DNA of 39,979 nt. Origin: Lachnospiraceae bacterium (GTDB lineage: Bacteria > Bacillota > Clostridia > Lachnospirales > Lachnospiraceae). Position 1 is the stretch's first letter. Each line of letters opens with the position of its first letter. Below are positions 31,331 through 39,979 of the stretch, in pieces. The notes beneath the pieces were generated by a model that was given only the letters and a program-made list of their open reading frames with translations, was not told the DNA's origin and did no database searches. The stretch is taken from assembly GCA_029063085.1 (NCBI GenBank), contig JAIDOW010000049.1:1-39979 (forward strand), given 5' to 3'. Both the position numbers and the translations under genes were made by a program.

Positions 31331-31903
31331 CTACTTCACCTCCTCATATGCCATATGTAACGCCTTCAGGTTGCCTTCCACCACTTCCGGCTTCTTTGCA
31401 AATTTATGCCTGTAAGAACCCTCCATTTCCCGGAAAAAATCCTCCTTGCTCATAACACCACTGATCGCTACAATCGCCGCAAGCATCGGAGAATTGGGGA
31501 AATATTTTCCAAGACATTTCTCTGAAATCTCCCTCGCATCCAGTGTATGTACTCCACCCTTATATCCTTTTAAATGCGGTTTTACTTCATCCACACTCTT
31601 GGTGGTATTAATGATAATCGCTCCCTCTGGATTCAGTCCGGCTGTCACATCCACGCTTTCCAACAGTGTCTCATCCACTACTACAACGTAATCCGGATCA
31701 TAAATATTGGAATGTACACGGATTGGGTCATCACTGATCCTGTTATATGCCGTAATCGGCGCTCCCATTCTTTCCGGACCATATTCCGGAAATCCCTGTA
31801 CATGTTTTCCTGTCATAAATGCTGCATCTGCAAGCATCAGTGCAGCCGATTTGGCACCCTGTCCGCCTCTGCCATGCCATCTGATTTCTACTGTGTTTTT
31901 CAC
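31331..31903 (-). CDS. porG: Pyruvate/2-oxoacid:ferredoxin oxidoreductase, gamma subunit
   Basis: This is the first gene of the por operon. The 190-residue subunit has the family signature EIRWHGRGGQGAKSAALMLA and GFPEYGPERMGAPITAYNRI, and ends in a long Glu/Lys helix. The start is the GTG at 31,903, eight bases after AAGGAG; another GTG three codons earlier overlaps that site. Gene order gamma-delta-alpha-beta is usual for four-subunit enzymes. A TTTACA/TAAAAT promoter-like region with an ATAGTT/AACTAT inverted repeat lies just upstream, but spacing is not ideal. Confidence 0.94.
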   Translation of the reverse strand: MKNTVEIRWHGRGGQGAKSAALMLADAAFMTGKHVQGFPEYGPERMGAPITAYNRISDDPIRVHSNIYDPDYVVVVDETLLESVDVTAGLNPEGAIIINTTKSVDEVKPHLKGYKGGVHTLDAREISEKCLGKYFPNSPMLAAIVAISGVMSKEDFFREMEGSYRHKFAKKPEVVEGNLKALHMAYEEVK

Positions 31904-32028
31904 TTTTAACACTCCTTATTTTCCCTTGTTATCATTTTAAACTAATAGTTTTTATGTAAAATAACTATGTCGGGCTCGGCACTTCAAATCCTGCCATGTT
32001 CACGATAATTTAATTCATTTTATCAAGA

Positions 32029-32071
32029 AAGCCCATAGCACACTATCCGTTATTATAGGTGCTATGGGCTT
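32029..32071. terminator. Hairpin terminator between the LRR gene and the por operon
   Basis: AAGCCCATAGCAC (32,029-32,041) and GTGCTATGGGCTT (32,059-32,071) are perfect 13-bp arms with a 17-base loop. On the minus strand TTTCTTGAT trails the stem, so it likely ends the leucine-rich-repeat gene transcript. The remaining 31,904-32,157 gap holds the por leader and no gene. Confidence 0.75.
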
Positions 32072-32157
32072 AAAAGTAAAGTGAAAATATGAAAAGCTTT
32101 CATTGTGCAGGTGAAAGAAATTTAATATCCTTCCCTTGCACTTGATACTCTATAAGA

Positions 32158-33690
32158 CTATTTTTTAATCTTTGCTTTTGTGGATCTTATCCCCCGCGCT
32201 CTTAAAAGCTTTTTATAACTATTTAATTTACTACCTGGTACTTTTATCGTTACTTTGGAATAAGTGAATGAAAAAGCATATTTACCAACATTTTTCTTGG
32301 TAAGTTTACGGGTCTTGATCGTTATATTTTTAAGCTTACTACATCCGTAGAATGCCTTCTTACCAATCCTGTTTACCTTTGCCGGAATAACAATCTTCGT
32401 AAGCTTATCACAACCATAAAAAGCCCTATCATTAATTGTCGTTACATTTGCTCTCATACTGACAGTCTTTAATTTACTGGTTTTTTCTTCGTCGAAAAGA
32501 GGAAAGGAAAAAGCTCCATCTCCAATGGTTTTTACATTCTTGCCAATAGTTACTTTGGTAACCCAAATATTATTCTCAAATGCTTTTGCTGCAATGGAAG
32601 TTACCTTATATCCTACACCGTCTATTGTAATTTTATCAGGAATCACAATATTGGTTTTTTTGCTTTTCGGTGCAATATACTCTACTGTTTTGTTATGGGA
32701 ATCTAGTTGTGTCACCTTGTAAACTGCCTGAGAAACCGGATCTGCCACAAAATCCCCTTTCATGAGATTTTTCTGCTCCTCTGGTTGTTTTTCTCCTTCC
32801 GTACTGCTTCCGTCACTGCTCACCGTGCCGGCATAAGACCAGAATTCAGAAGATGAAAGACTCAGATGTAATGCCGGGCAGACCCCATCTTCACGATTGA
32901 CATCCGTTCCCATATAAGGAATATGACCACAATATTCCATGGATATCACACACTTAGAAGGTTCTCCTGCCGCTTCCCCATAATAACCTGGTGTCCGTAG
33001 CAGCCACGAATCATCGATGCCTTTACTCTTCATATTATTAGAACCAATCGCCCCTCCTGCCGCAACATAAGCTGTATTTTTCCGTAATCGTGCATTATCA
33101 TCTTCGAGATAATTAATAGAGAATCCATAATCCGGATTTGTCACCTCCTCAAAGGATAACAAAAACAATTTATCATGGGTATCCTTTCCCCCAGTTGCTT
33201 TACCAATCGGATTACCTGCAGTCACAACAGTAACCGTCTTAATCGCACTCTGCTCTGATGCGGTAAAGGCACGGTTTATAAAATTATCACTGGTATAATC
33301 TATACCGCAGGCATTACTGCTGCTTCCATATCCGTTAAGCCAGCTTCTCATGGTACATGTTTCCCATGTAACAGCTTTGTCCGTGGCATTGTATCTTTGC
33401 ACATCCAAATTTGTATCTGCCACTAAAAAAACATCATCACCGTCAACGGAAAGCACTCTCCATTTAATTGGTTCTTTGGTATTTCCTGTTGCATCCGACT
33501 GTGGATAATTGCCAAAATACACACAGTCCCATGTCATCACACCTTTTCTGTCAATACGGGGATTATTAAGGGTGGCTGCCTGTACCACAGACATATCCTG
33601 TTCCAGTATGCCCGTAAATAATGTTATTGCCATAACTAAGGTAAACATGACAGGTAAGAGCTTTTTAGCCATTTTCTTTGTTGTTTTCAT
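32158..33690 (-). CDS. Secreted DUF6273 plus BspA-like leucine-rich-repeat protein
   Basis: From the ATG at 33,690 (AGGAGGAG upstream) the 510-residue protein has a signal peptide (about residues 1-39, ending VVQAA). A DUF6273 domain follows (about 50-300: WDCVYFGNYPQSDATGNTKE, PIKWRVLSVDGDDVFLVAD, CTMRSWLNGYG). A Glu/Gln linker leads to about 170 residues of LRR_5/BspA-type repeats (YKVTSIAAKAFENN, TTINDRAFYGCDKLTKIVIP, RIGKKAFYGCSKLKNITIKT) ending in a basic tail. No sorting signal is visible, so it is probably released or held by charge. BspA-like repeats in gut bacteria are associated with adhesion. It has its own terminator and a weak promoter candidate. Confidence 0.9.
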   Translation of the reverse strand: MKTTKKMAKKLLPVMFTLVMAITLFTGILEQDMSVVQAATLNNPRIDRKGVMTWDCVYFGNYPQSDATGNTKEPIKWRVLSVDGDDVFLVADTNLDVQRYNATDKAVTWETCTMRSWLNGYGSSSNACGIDYTSDNFINRAFTASEQSAIKTVTVVTAGNPIGKATGGKDTHDKLFLLSFEEVTNPDYGFSINYLEDDNARLRKNTAYVAAGGAIGSNNMKSKGIDDSWLLRTPGYYGEAAGEPSKCVISMEYCGHIPYMGTDVNREDGVCPALHLSLSSSEFWSYAGTVSSDGSSTEGEKQPEEQKNLMKGDFVADPVSQAVYKVTQLDSHNKTVEYIAPKSKKTNIVIPDKITIDGVGYKVTSIAAKAFENNIWVTKVTIGKNVKTIGDGAFSFPLFDEEKTSKLKTVSMRANVTTINDRAFYGCDKLTKIVIPAKVNRIGKKAFYGCSKLKNITIKTRKLTKKNVGKYAFSFTYSKVTIKVPGSKLNSYKKLLRARGIRSTKAKIKK

Positions 33691-33818
33691 CCTTCTCCTC
33701 CTTTTATTTTGTAAATATGTTCTTTGGTTACACGACAAATTCACACCATTAATTGTATGCTTAATGTGTAATCTGTGTATTTAGTACCACCAGAAAAATC
33801 CATAGTACTTTATGTATT

Positions 33819-33847
33819 AGTGTACATCTTGTGGGAATAATTGTAAA
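33819..33847 (-). promoter_or_regulatory. Weak promoter candidate for the LRR gene
   Basis: On the minus strand TTTACA (33,847-33,842), a 17-base spacer and TACACT (33,824-33,819) lie 129 bases before the LRR start codon. The match is moderate and the leader would be long. Confidence 0.4.
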
Positions 33848-33926
33848 GTGAACATATACAGTTTTTCCTATGAACTCTAGTAAATTTTATTTAATGATTA
33901 GCTAAATATTTTTATATCGGCTATAC

Positions 33927-33955
33927 TTGACAAACAACCACCTGCACCATATACT
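33927..33955 (+). promoter_or_regulatory. Strong sigma-A promoter for the unknown membrane gene
   Basis: TTGACA (33,927-33,932), a 17-base spacer and TATACT (33,950-33,955) give a near-consensus vegetative promoter 51 bases before the ATG at 34,007. Confidence 0.85.
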
Positions 33956-34006
33956 CATGTTTAGGCAATTACGAAACTTAAAGACTGAGAGTGAGAGGAT
34001 GAAAAA

Positions 34007-34651
34007 ATGGAACAAACAAGCCTACAGTTAACTGAAAATCTTATTCAGGAGGTTCGGGATCGTTTTCCCAAAAAAAAGAATACTCAGGCATCAGAAAACA
34101 TGAAATCACTCTCACTCTTTCTGACTGGATTAGGAGTTGTATTTTTAATCAGTGCCATATTTAGTATAGCTAGCGGAAAACTGTCGTTCCTTTATCGTTT
34201 TTTGGGTTTCCTTATCAATTTACTTGCATGGGCACCAGGCAAATACTATCATGCTCCAGTTGATTTAAACCAGTCAGCCTATTCGGGAATTCCAGCTGGA
34301 CTGTTCCTTACAGGTATGGGCATTTACGGACTGATTTTGGTACACGACCGAATCAGTCCATATTACCACACTGTGGAAGGTATCTTGTATGAATTGGAAC
34401 AAAATTATCACACGTCAGATATCATGTTAAGTTGTGATTTTACCGATGATGTTTTGATTTATCGCATTAACCAGACTCCATTTTCTTATCCTGTCAAAGC
34501 ATTAGAAAAACTACCGCACTACAAAACCGAAAACGGTATTTGTTTTGAACTAAGTGATAAGCAACATATCAAAATGCACTTTCCCTTTTTAATCATCCAG
34601 GACAATATGTTGTCTGAATCAAAATTTAAAGCACTTAACTCCCTATTTTAA
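34007..34651 (+). CDS. Unknown two-helix membrane protein
   Basis: I do not recognise this 214-residue protein. Residues 1-33 are cytoplasmic and Lys-rich; transmembrane segments lie at about 34-54 and 92-113, with a hydrophobic, Tyr/Pro-containing loop between (FLYRFLGFLINLLAWAPGKY). About 95 soluble C-terminal residues follow with alternating beta-like hydrophobics. GAGAGG lies nine bases before the ATG and a near-consensus promoter lies upstream. It converges on the MATE gene with a four-base overlap of their ends. Confidence 0.75.
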   Translation: MEQTSLQLTENLIQEVRDRFPKKKNTQASENMKSLSLFLTGLGVVFLISAIFSIASGKLSFLYRFLGFLINLLAWAPGKYYHAPVDLNQSAYSGIPAGLFLTGMGIYGLILVHDRISPYYHTVEGILYELEQNYHTSDIMLSCDFTDDVLIYRINQTPFSYPVKALEKLPHYKTENGICFELSDKQHIKMHFPFLIIQDNMLSESKFKALNSLF

Positions 34652-36015
34652 TGATTTTCTTCTTCAAACCGGGTAAAATACTTCCGGCAGATAACGATAA
34701 ACAAAATCACTGCCAACCCTGTCGAAAGATAATCGGTTACCGGCTGTGCCATGGCAATCATTCTTGCCGAATCAAAAATATGACTGAATACAAACAAAAT
34801 CGGCATATACAAAAGTCCCTGCCTGCTGACAGACAAGATCAGAGACGGTACTGCCGCACCAGTGGATTGTATCGCATTGATCATAACAAACAAAATTCCC
34901 ATAACTGGTCCGGATAATATGTAAATCCTTGCAAACTTCATTCCGTATTCAAACGCATCCGCATTATCCAAAAATGCAGTGACCAAAGGTCCTGCACCAC
35001 AATAACAGATTACCGTCATGACTAAACTTAGCCCAAATGCAAGAAACAGGGAAAAACGCAGTACCGCCATATACCGCTTCTTATTCCCCGCTCCAAAGCA
35101 AAAGCCCAGCAACGGCTGGATACCAGTTCCCAAACCAATCAGGAGCATCACCACAATCATATTGACTTTCATGGCAACACCCAGACCTGCTACTGCCATG
35201 TCTCCATATTCCACCATAACTTTGTTAATCAGAATATTGGACACACTCATTAAAACACTGTTCAAAGAAGCAGGAATTCCGATTGCCATTACACCGGTCG
35301 CAATGCAATCCGATGCCCTGTAATCCCTGATCCTGATAGACAATATACTACGCTTAGAGATCAGATGGCTGATGTAAAACCCAGCAGAAAAAACATTGCC
35401 GATTACCGTTGCTACAGCTGCTCCTGCTACATTCCAGTGAAATCCCAATATCATAATGGGATCTAATATGATATTCATCAGATTACCAATGATCATTCCG
35501 CTCATAGCCGTCTTTGCACGTCCCTCTGAACGGATGATATTGCTAAAGGAATTACTGATGATCAAAAACGGGATTCCCACTGCTACAATATTCAGATACT
35601 GAGCTGCGTATTCTACCGTATCATCACTGGCCCCCACTAATCTGCATAAAGGCTTAACAAAAATCCAGATAAATATCATGGCCGCCACTCCGATAGCCAG
35701 CCCCGTCCAAAAACAAAAAGCAGATATTTTTTTTGCCTTCTCCTCTTCTCCTTCTCCTAACTTTCTGGAAATCAGGGAAGTCCCGCCAATTCCAAAAAGC
35801 ATTCCCACTGCCATAAAAATCAAAAATACCGGTGTAGCGACAGAAACCGCTGCCACCATATATGCATTTTTCGTCTGTCCAATAAAAAAGGTATCTGCCA
35901 GATTATACAACAATACCATGATCATACTGATAATTGAAGGTATGATATTACTGATAACCGCCTTAGGTACTGGAGCATTTTTAAATATCTCAATCGTTTT
36001 ATCTTTCTTGTTCAT
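34648..36015 (-). CDS. MATE-family multidrug exporter
   Basis: The 455-residue membrane protein has 12 predicted helices in two halves, with the MATE features IISMIMVLLYNLADTFFIGQ near the start, GTSLISRKLGEG after helix 2, and GIQPLLGFCFGAGNKKR in the second half. These Na+ or H+ antiporters export organic cations and drugs. The start is the ATG at 36,015 (AAGGAAAAGG upstream). It is single and not coupled to a regulator; its 3' end overlaps the convergent unknown gene by four bases. Confidence 0.94.
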   Translation of the reverse strand: MNKKDKTIEIFKNAPVPKAVISNIIPSIISMIMVLLYNLADTFFIGQTKNAYMVAAVSVATPVFLIFMAVGMLFGIGGTSLISRKLGEGEEEKAKKISAFCFWTGLAIGVAAMIFIWIFVKPLCRLVGASDDTVEYAAQYLNIVAVGIPFLIISNSFSNIIRSEGRAKTAMSGMIIGNLMNIILDPIMILGFHWNVAGAAVATVIGNVFSAGFYISHLISKRSILSIRIRDYRASDCIATGVMAIGIPASLNSVLMSVSNILINKVMVEYGDMAVAGLGVAMKVNMIVVMLLIGLGTGIQPLLGFCFGAGNKKRYMAVLRFSLFLAFGLSLVMTVICYCGAGPLVTAFLDNADAFEYGMKFARIYILSGPVMGILFVMINAIQSTGAAVPSLILSVSRQGLLYMPILFVFSHIFDSARMIAMAQPVTDYLSTGLAVILFIVICRKYFTRFEEENH

Positions 36016-36100
36016 ATCCTTTTCCTTTCTCCCCACCCCGGTTTTGCGAATACATTAATCCCTGTTCCCCTTATCTTTCTTTTTGTAACAATTCTTACAG

Positions 36101-36266
36101 CTAGTACATCGTTCATTAAATAACTGTTCTTTTGCGCAGAAAATTTTTCTGAGAGCGCTGCTTCACAAACGTAAGCGTAGCGGTGGCTGCACTAAGGCTT
36201 GAGGAGTAGTTCTCTCAGAGAAATCAGCAAGCAAAAGGACTAGTTATTTAGTAAATGATGCACTAG
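36101..36266. repeat. 166-bp palindromic element, MITE-like or structured RNA
   Basis: Ends CTAGTACATCGTTCATTAAA (36,101-36,120) and the region to 36,266 (ending GATGCACTAG) are imperfect inverted repeats of about 38 bases. They continue through CTTTTGC/GCAAAAG and an inner CTGAGAG/CTCTCAG pair. The centre is a GC-richer 50-base core. No open frame lies within it. It occupies nearly the whole gap between the MATE gene and the ABC exporter. Confidence 0.75.
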
Positions 36267-36273
36267 TGTACTA

Positions 36274-38169
36274 TTATGCTGTCTTTCCCGTATACAGCTG
36301 ATAATATTTCCCTTTCTGCTCGATCAGTTCATTATGGGTTCCCTTTTCAATAATCCGCCCATGCTCCAATACGATAATGCAGTCACTATTTCTTACCGTT
36401 GACAATCTGTGTGCAATCACAAATGTGGTTCTGCCTTCCATCAGTTTATCCATACCGTCCTGTACAAGACGTTCTGTACGCGTATCAATAGACGAAGTTG
36501 CCTCATCCAGAATCAATGCAGGAGGATTGGCAATGGCCGCCCTGGCAATAGCCAGCAGCTGTCTCTGACCCTGGCTTAAATTTGCACCGTCACCAGTAAG
36601 CACAGTATCATATCCCTTGGGCAGATGTTTAATAAAATTATGGGCATTGGCAAGCTTCGCTGCCGCAACCACTTCTTCATCTGTTGCATCCAGATTTCCA
36701 TAACGGATATTTTCCCTGACTGTATTTGTAAACAAATGGGTATCCTGCAATACAATTCCAAGGGAATGCCTTAAATCCGCCTTTTTTATCTTATTTACAT
36801 TGATCCCGTCATACCGGATTTTTCCATCCTGAATGTCATAAAACCGGTTGATCAAATTGGTTATCGTTGTCTTACCTGCACCAGTGGAGCCCACAAATGC
36901 AATCTTTTGTCCCGGCTTTGCATAAAGCTTTACATCATGCAGAACCATCTTACTGTCATCATAACCGAAATCCACCCCGTCAAATACAACACCACCCTGA
37001 AGGGGTTCATAAGTAACACTTCCGTCTGCCTGATGTTCATGTTTCCATGCCCATTTTCCGGTATATTTTTTATCGCTTTCTGTTAATTCCCCATCTTGCT
37101 CCTTTGCTACCACCAGTTTTACATAGCCATCATCTGCTTCCGGTTCCTCATCCAACAGACGAAATACCCTGTCCGCTCCGGCAAGTGCCATTACGATAGA
37201 ATTTAGCTGCATGCTGATCTGGTTTATGGGCATATTAAAACTTTTGTTAAAGCTCAAAAAACTGGCAAGTGTTCCAAGTGTGAGACCACCAAACCCGTTA
37301 AGTGCCATAACACCTCCCACAATAGTACAGACCACATAACTCATATTTCCAAGCTGTGCATTGACAGGTCCCAACATATTTGCATACATATTTGCCTGAT
37401 AGGCACTGTCAAAAAGCCGGTCATTTAATACATTAAACTCTTTGACACTTTCCTCTTCATGACAGAACACCTTTACTACCTTCTGCCCGGACATCATTTC
37501 CTCAATATATCCATTTACAGTACCGATATCCTTTTGCTGCTGCATAAAATATTTTCCAGAACTTCCGGCTACCTTTTTTGTCACCACCAGCATAATACCC
37601 ACCATAACAAGCGTAACTAAAGTAAGAGGAATATTCAGCCTGATCATACATACAAGTACCGTTACAATCGTAATTCCACTGTTTAAAAGCTGAGGCATGC
37701 TCTGGGAAATGACCTGACGAAGCGTATCAATATCATTTGTGTATACCGACATGATATCTCCATGGGCATGGGTATCAAAATACTTGATTGGAAGCCCTTC
37801 CATATGCAAAAACAAATCATTTCTCAGATTTCTCAAAGTCCCCTGCGTAACATTTACCATCAGCCGATTATAGAGCCATGATGCAAAAACACCCAATGCA
37901 TAAAAACCTGCCACCCTTCCAATCGCTCCTGCAAGCCCTGAAAAGTCAGGATTCTCACTTCCTAAAAGCGGTGTAATATATCCATCGATCAACGTCTGCA
38001 TAAACATGGTTCCCTGTGCATTACAAAGCACACTGATAAAAATACAGATTACCACTGTAATTACATGGAATTTATAAAATTTCATTACATAACTGCCTAA
38101 CCGCCCTAAAACCTTTACCGGATTTTCTACTGCCGGTTTTTGTCCTCTTGGAATTCTATTTCCTGCCAT
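36274..38169 (-). CDS. Heterodimeric ABC multidrug exporter, canonical subunit
   Basis: This 631-residue half-transporter has six transmembrane helices (within about residues 30-330) and a nucleotide-binding domain with all canonical catalytic residues: Walker A GSTGAGKT, signature LSQGQRQ, Walker B with catalytic Glu in LILDEATS and switch His in VIAHRLST. An insertion of about 50 charged residues (about 345-400) lies before the ATPase core. AGGAGG precedes the ATG. It lies 30 bases downstream of the other half-transporter. Together they fit the BmrCD/LmrCD type of asymmetric exporter; drug or lipid substrates are likely. Confidence 0.95.
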   Translation of the reverse strand: MAGNRIPRGQKPAVENPVKVLGRLGSYVMKFYKFHVITVVICIFISVLCNAQGTMFMQTLIDGYITPLLGSENPDFSGLAGAIGRVAGFYALGVFASWLYNRLMVNVTQGTLRNLRNDLFLHMEGLPIKYFDTHAHGDIMSVYTNDIDTLRQVISQSMPQLLNSGITIVTVLVCMIRLNIPLTLVTLVMVGIMLVVTKKVAGSSGKYFMQQQKDIGTVNGYIEEMMSGQKVVKVFCHEEESVKEFNVLNDRLFDSAYQANMYANMLGPVNAQLGNMSYVVCTIVGGVMALNGFGGLTLGTLASFLSFNKSFNMPINQISMQLNSIVMALAGADRVFRLLDEEPEADDGYVKLVVAKEQDGELTESDKKYTGKWAWKHEHQADGSVTYEPLQGGVVFDGVDFGYDDSKMVLHDVKLYAKPGQKIAFVGSTGAGKTTITNLINRFYDIQDGKIRYDGINVNKIKKADLRHSLGIVLQDTHLFTNTVRENIRYGNLDATDEEVVAAAKLANAHNFIKHLPKGYDTVLTGDGANLSQGQRQLLAIARAAIANPPALILDEATSSIDTRTERLVQDGMDKLMEGRTTFVIAHRLSTVRNSDCIIVLEHGRIIEKGTHNELIEQKGKYYQLYTGKTA

Positions 38170-38199
38170 CTCTTTACACCTCCTGATTTATTCCCTTTA

Positions 38200-39936
38200 T
38201 CAGTCATCAAAATCACCACTGCCGCTAGTCTGCGATTCATAGATGTCCCTGTAAATTTCATTATGTTCAAGCAATTCCTCATGCGTACCGAAGCCATGGA
38301 TTCTACCATCTTCCATCACAATGATACGGTCCGCACTTTCCACACTGGAAATTCTTTGTGCAATGATAAGCTTTGTAGTCCCCGGAATCTCCTCTTTAAA
38401 TGCTCTCCTTATCTTTGCATCCGTCGCCGTATCTACAGCACTTGTAGAATCATCCAGAATCAGTATCTTCGGTTTTTTGAGCAGTGCCCTTGCGATACAG
38501 ATTCTCTGCTTCTGTCCTCCCGAAACATTCGTTCCACCCTGTTCTATATAAGTGTCATAACCTTCCGGAAAGCTTTCAATAAAGTCATCCGCACAGGCAA
38601 GCTTGCAGGCATGAATGCACTCCTCTCTGGATGCATTTTCATCCCCCCATCTCAAATTCTCTAAAATAGTTCCCGAAAACAGAACATTTTTCTGCAATAC
38701 TACCGCCACCTGATTTCGAAGCGTTTCCAGATCATAAGAACGAACATCTTTACCGCCTACCTTAACACAGCCTTCCGATACGTCATAAATGCGGCTTATC
38801 AGATTTGCCAGTGATGTCTTGGAACTTCCCGTTCCACCGATAATTCCTATGGTTTCCCCGGAATGAATCTCCAAATTAATATCCTTAAGCACCCATTCCT
38901 CAGCACCTTCATGATAACTGAAATTCACATGATCAAAAATGATACTTCCATCTTCCACCTCCATATCCGGGGATTCCGGATTTGTCAGCGTACTCTTTTC
39001 CTCCAGTACCTCCGCAATACGCTTTGCACTGGCAGTACTCATGGAAATCATGACAAACACCATGGAAAGCATCATCAGGCTCATCAGAATATTCATACAG
39101 TATGTAAACAAACTCATCAATTCTCCAGTGGCAAGCTCTGACCCCACTATCATCTTCGCCCCAACCCATGAAATCAGCATAATACAGGTGTAAACCGTCG
39201 CCATCATAACAGGTGCATTCAACGAAACGATAGTTTCCGCTTTCACAAACATTTTATAAAGATTACCGCTTGCTTTCGTAAAACGCTCTCTCTCATAATC
39301 TTCTCTGACAAATGCTTTTACCACACGGATTGCAGATACATTTTCCTGTACACTCTCGTTCAGATCATCATATTTTGGAAAAACCTGATTAAAGTATTTC
39401 ATTGCAAAAGAAATGATCACTGCAAGGATACATCCCAAAACCAGCACTGCCATTAAATAGATGGTGGCAAGTCTCGGACTGATAAAAAAAGACATGCACA
39501 TAGCACAGATCAGACTGAAAAATGCCCTGATGCACATACGCAGGATCATCTGATACGCATTCTGGATATTCGTTACATCCGTTGTCATACGGGTTACCAG
39601 ACCCGCAGTTGAAAATTTATCAATATTGGCAAAGGAAAATGTCTGAATGTTCTCATACATTCCCTTTCTCAGATTTCTTGCCAGACCTGCGGAAGCTTTT
39701 GCCCCGTATTTACCGCCCAGTATTCCTGCCGTTAATCCGATTCCCGCTGCAATCACCATATAAATCCCCATCTTATATATGTGGTTGAGATCTCCCACTT
39801 CTACACCATCATCAATAATGGATGCCATCATTAACGGTATGATCATTTCCATAATGACTTCCAAAATCATAAAACAAGGGGTAAGGATAGAATCTTTTCG
39901 ATATTCTTTTAGTTGTTTCATTAAAGTCTTTAACAT
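38200..39936 (-). CDS. Heterodimeric ABC multidrug exporter, degenerate subunit
   Basis: The 578-residue half-transporter has six helices (about residues 18-310) and a nucleotide-binding domain. Its catalytic residues deviate: Walker A is GGTGSSKT, the Walker B Glu is Asp (LILDDSTSAVD) and the switch His is Gln (IIAQRISS). The signature VSGGQKQR is intact. This is the known pattern of the non-catalytic partner in BmrCD, LmrCD and TM287/288-type exporters, so it should work only together with the neighbouring canonical subunit. AAGGAGTGA precedes the ATG; any regulator would be right of the window. Confidence 0.94.
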   Translation of the reverse strand: MLKTLMKQLKEYRKDSILTPCFMILEVIMEMIIPLMMASIIDDGVEVGDLNHIYKMGIYMVIAAGIGLTAGILGGKYGAKASAGLARNLRKGMYENIQTFSFANIDKFSTAGLVTRMTTDVTNIQNAYQMILRMCIRAFFSLICAMCMSFFISPRLATIYLMAVLVLGCILAVIISFAMKYFNQVFPKYDDLNESVQENVSAIRVVKAFVREDYERERFTKASGNLYKMFVKAETIVSLNAPVMMATVYTCIMLISWVGAKMIVGSELATGELMSLFTYCMNILMSLMMLSMVFVMISMSTASAKRIAEVLEEKSTLTNPESPDMEVEDGSIIFDHVNFSYHEGAEEWVLKDINLEIHSGETIGIIGGTGSSKTSLANLISRIYDVSEGCVKVGGKDVRSYDLETLRNQVAVVLQKNVLFSGTILENLRWGDENASREECIHACKLACADDFIESFPEGYDTYIEQGGTNVSGGQKQRICIARALLKKPKILILDDSTSAVDTATDAKIRRAFKEEIPGTTKLIIAQRISSVESADRIIVMEDGRIHGFGTHEELLEHNEIYRDIYESQTSGSGDFDD

Positions 39937-39979
39937 GCTGTCACTCCTTTTTATAATGATTCATTTCTTCTTAAAAAGT

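Larger units (their letters stand above)
33691..34006. other. Divergent intergenic region between LRR and unknown membrane genes
   Basis: I see no gene in this 316-bp stretch. It is AT-rich and holds the two divergent promoter candidates listed separately; the rightward one is strong. Confidence 0.7.

Noticed and set aside
38140-38664. 174-codon rightward frame across the two ABC half-transporters
   Set aside because: It spans the junction antisense to two intact genes and has no recognisable domain.

Overview
The window looks like a Clostridia chromosome, most likely a gut Lachnospiraceae. It has moderate-to-low GC, Gram-positive surface and sortase genes, spore coat (CotF-type) genes, a four-subunit 2-oxoacid:ferredoxin oxidoreductase, and AGGAGG-type ribosome binding sites throughout. 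No tRNA, rRNA or CRISPR array was seen. The genus call is inference only.

Region 1 (1 to about 17,053) is the right-hand part of a Tn916/ICEBs1-type integrative conjugative element (ICE). Its conjugation operon runs leftward: a DUF961 protein, FtsK-like coupling ATPase, oriT hairpin, HTH-containing MobT/NicK-type relaxase, a DUF3789 micro-protein, TcpD-like membrane protein, ArdA antirestriction protein, then TcpE, the VirB4-like ATPase, the Orf15-type membrane channel protein, a lysozyme/NlpC-P60 hydrolase and TcpC. Embedded in the operon is a surface-adhesion cargo: an 1165-residue protein with a probable Cys-Gln thioester domain, about eight SpaA/CnaB repeats and a TPQTG sorting signal, plus a class B sortase. 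At the right end a divergent pair (an XRE regulator and a small unknown protein) shares palindromic operators and is flanked by two copies of the adhesin leader. An AT-rich unknown gene lies beyond tcpC. Integrase, excisionase and the left end are outside the window.

Region 2 (17,050-18,131) is the interrupted host locus: a LytTR regulator, a DUF3021 membrane protein, and an ABC ATPase cut off inside its Walker A motif exactly where the ICE begins.

Region 3 (18,443-25,724) holds an L-2-amino-thiazoline-4-carboxylic acid hydrolase-family protein with a small partner gene behind two GTTAG-N6-CTAAC palindromes; an FtsX-type ABC exporter with an upstream TetR regulator and three matching ACATAAC-N3-GTTAT(G/C)T operators; and a MarR-DHA2 drug efflux pair.

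Region 4 (25,725-33,690) holds a coiled-coil protein, two spore coat genes, a SUFU-domain protein, the por operon (G-D-A-B order), and a secreted DUF6273/leucine-rich-repeat protein. Region 5 (34,007-39,936) holds an unknown membrane protein, a MATE exporter, a 166-bp palindromic element, and a heterodimeric ABC exporter whose second subunit carries degenerate catalytic residues. Start codons were moved inward from the longest open frame wherever a clear ribosome binding site decided the matter.
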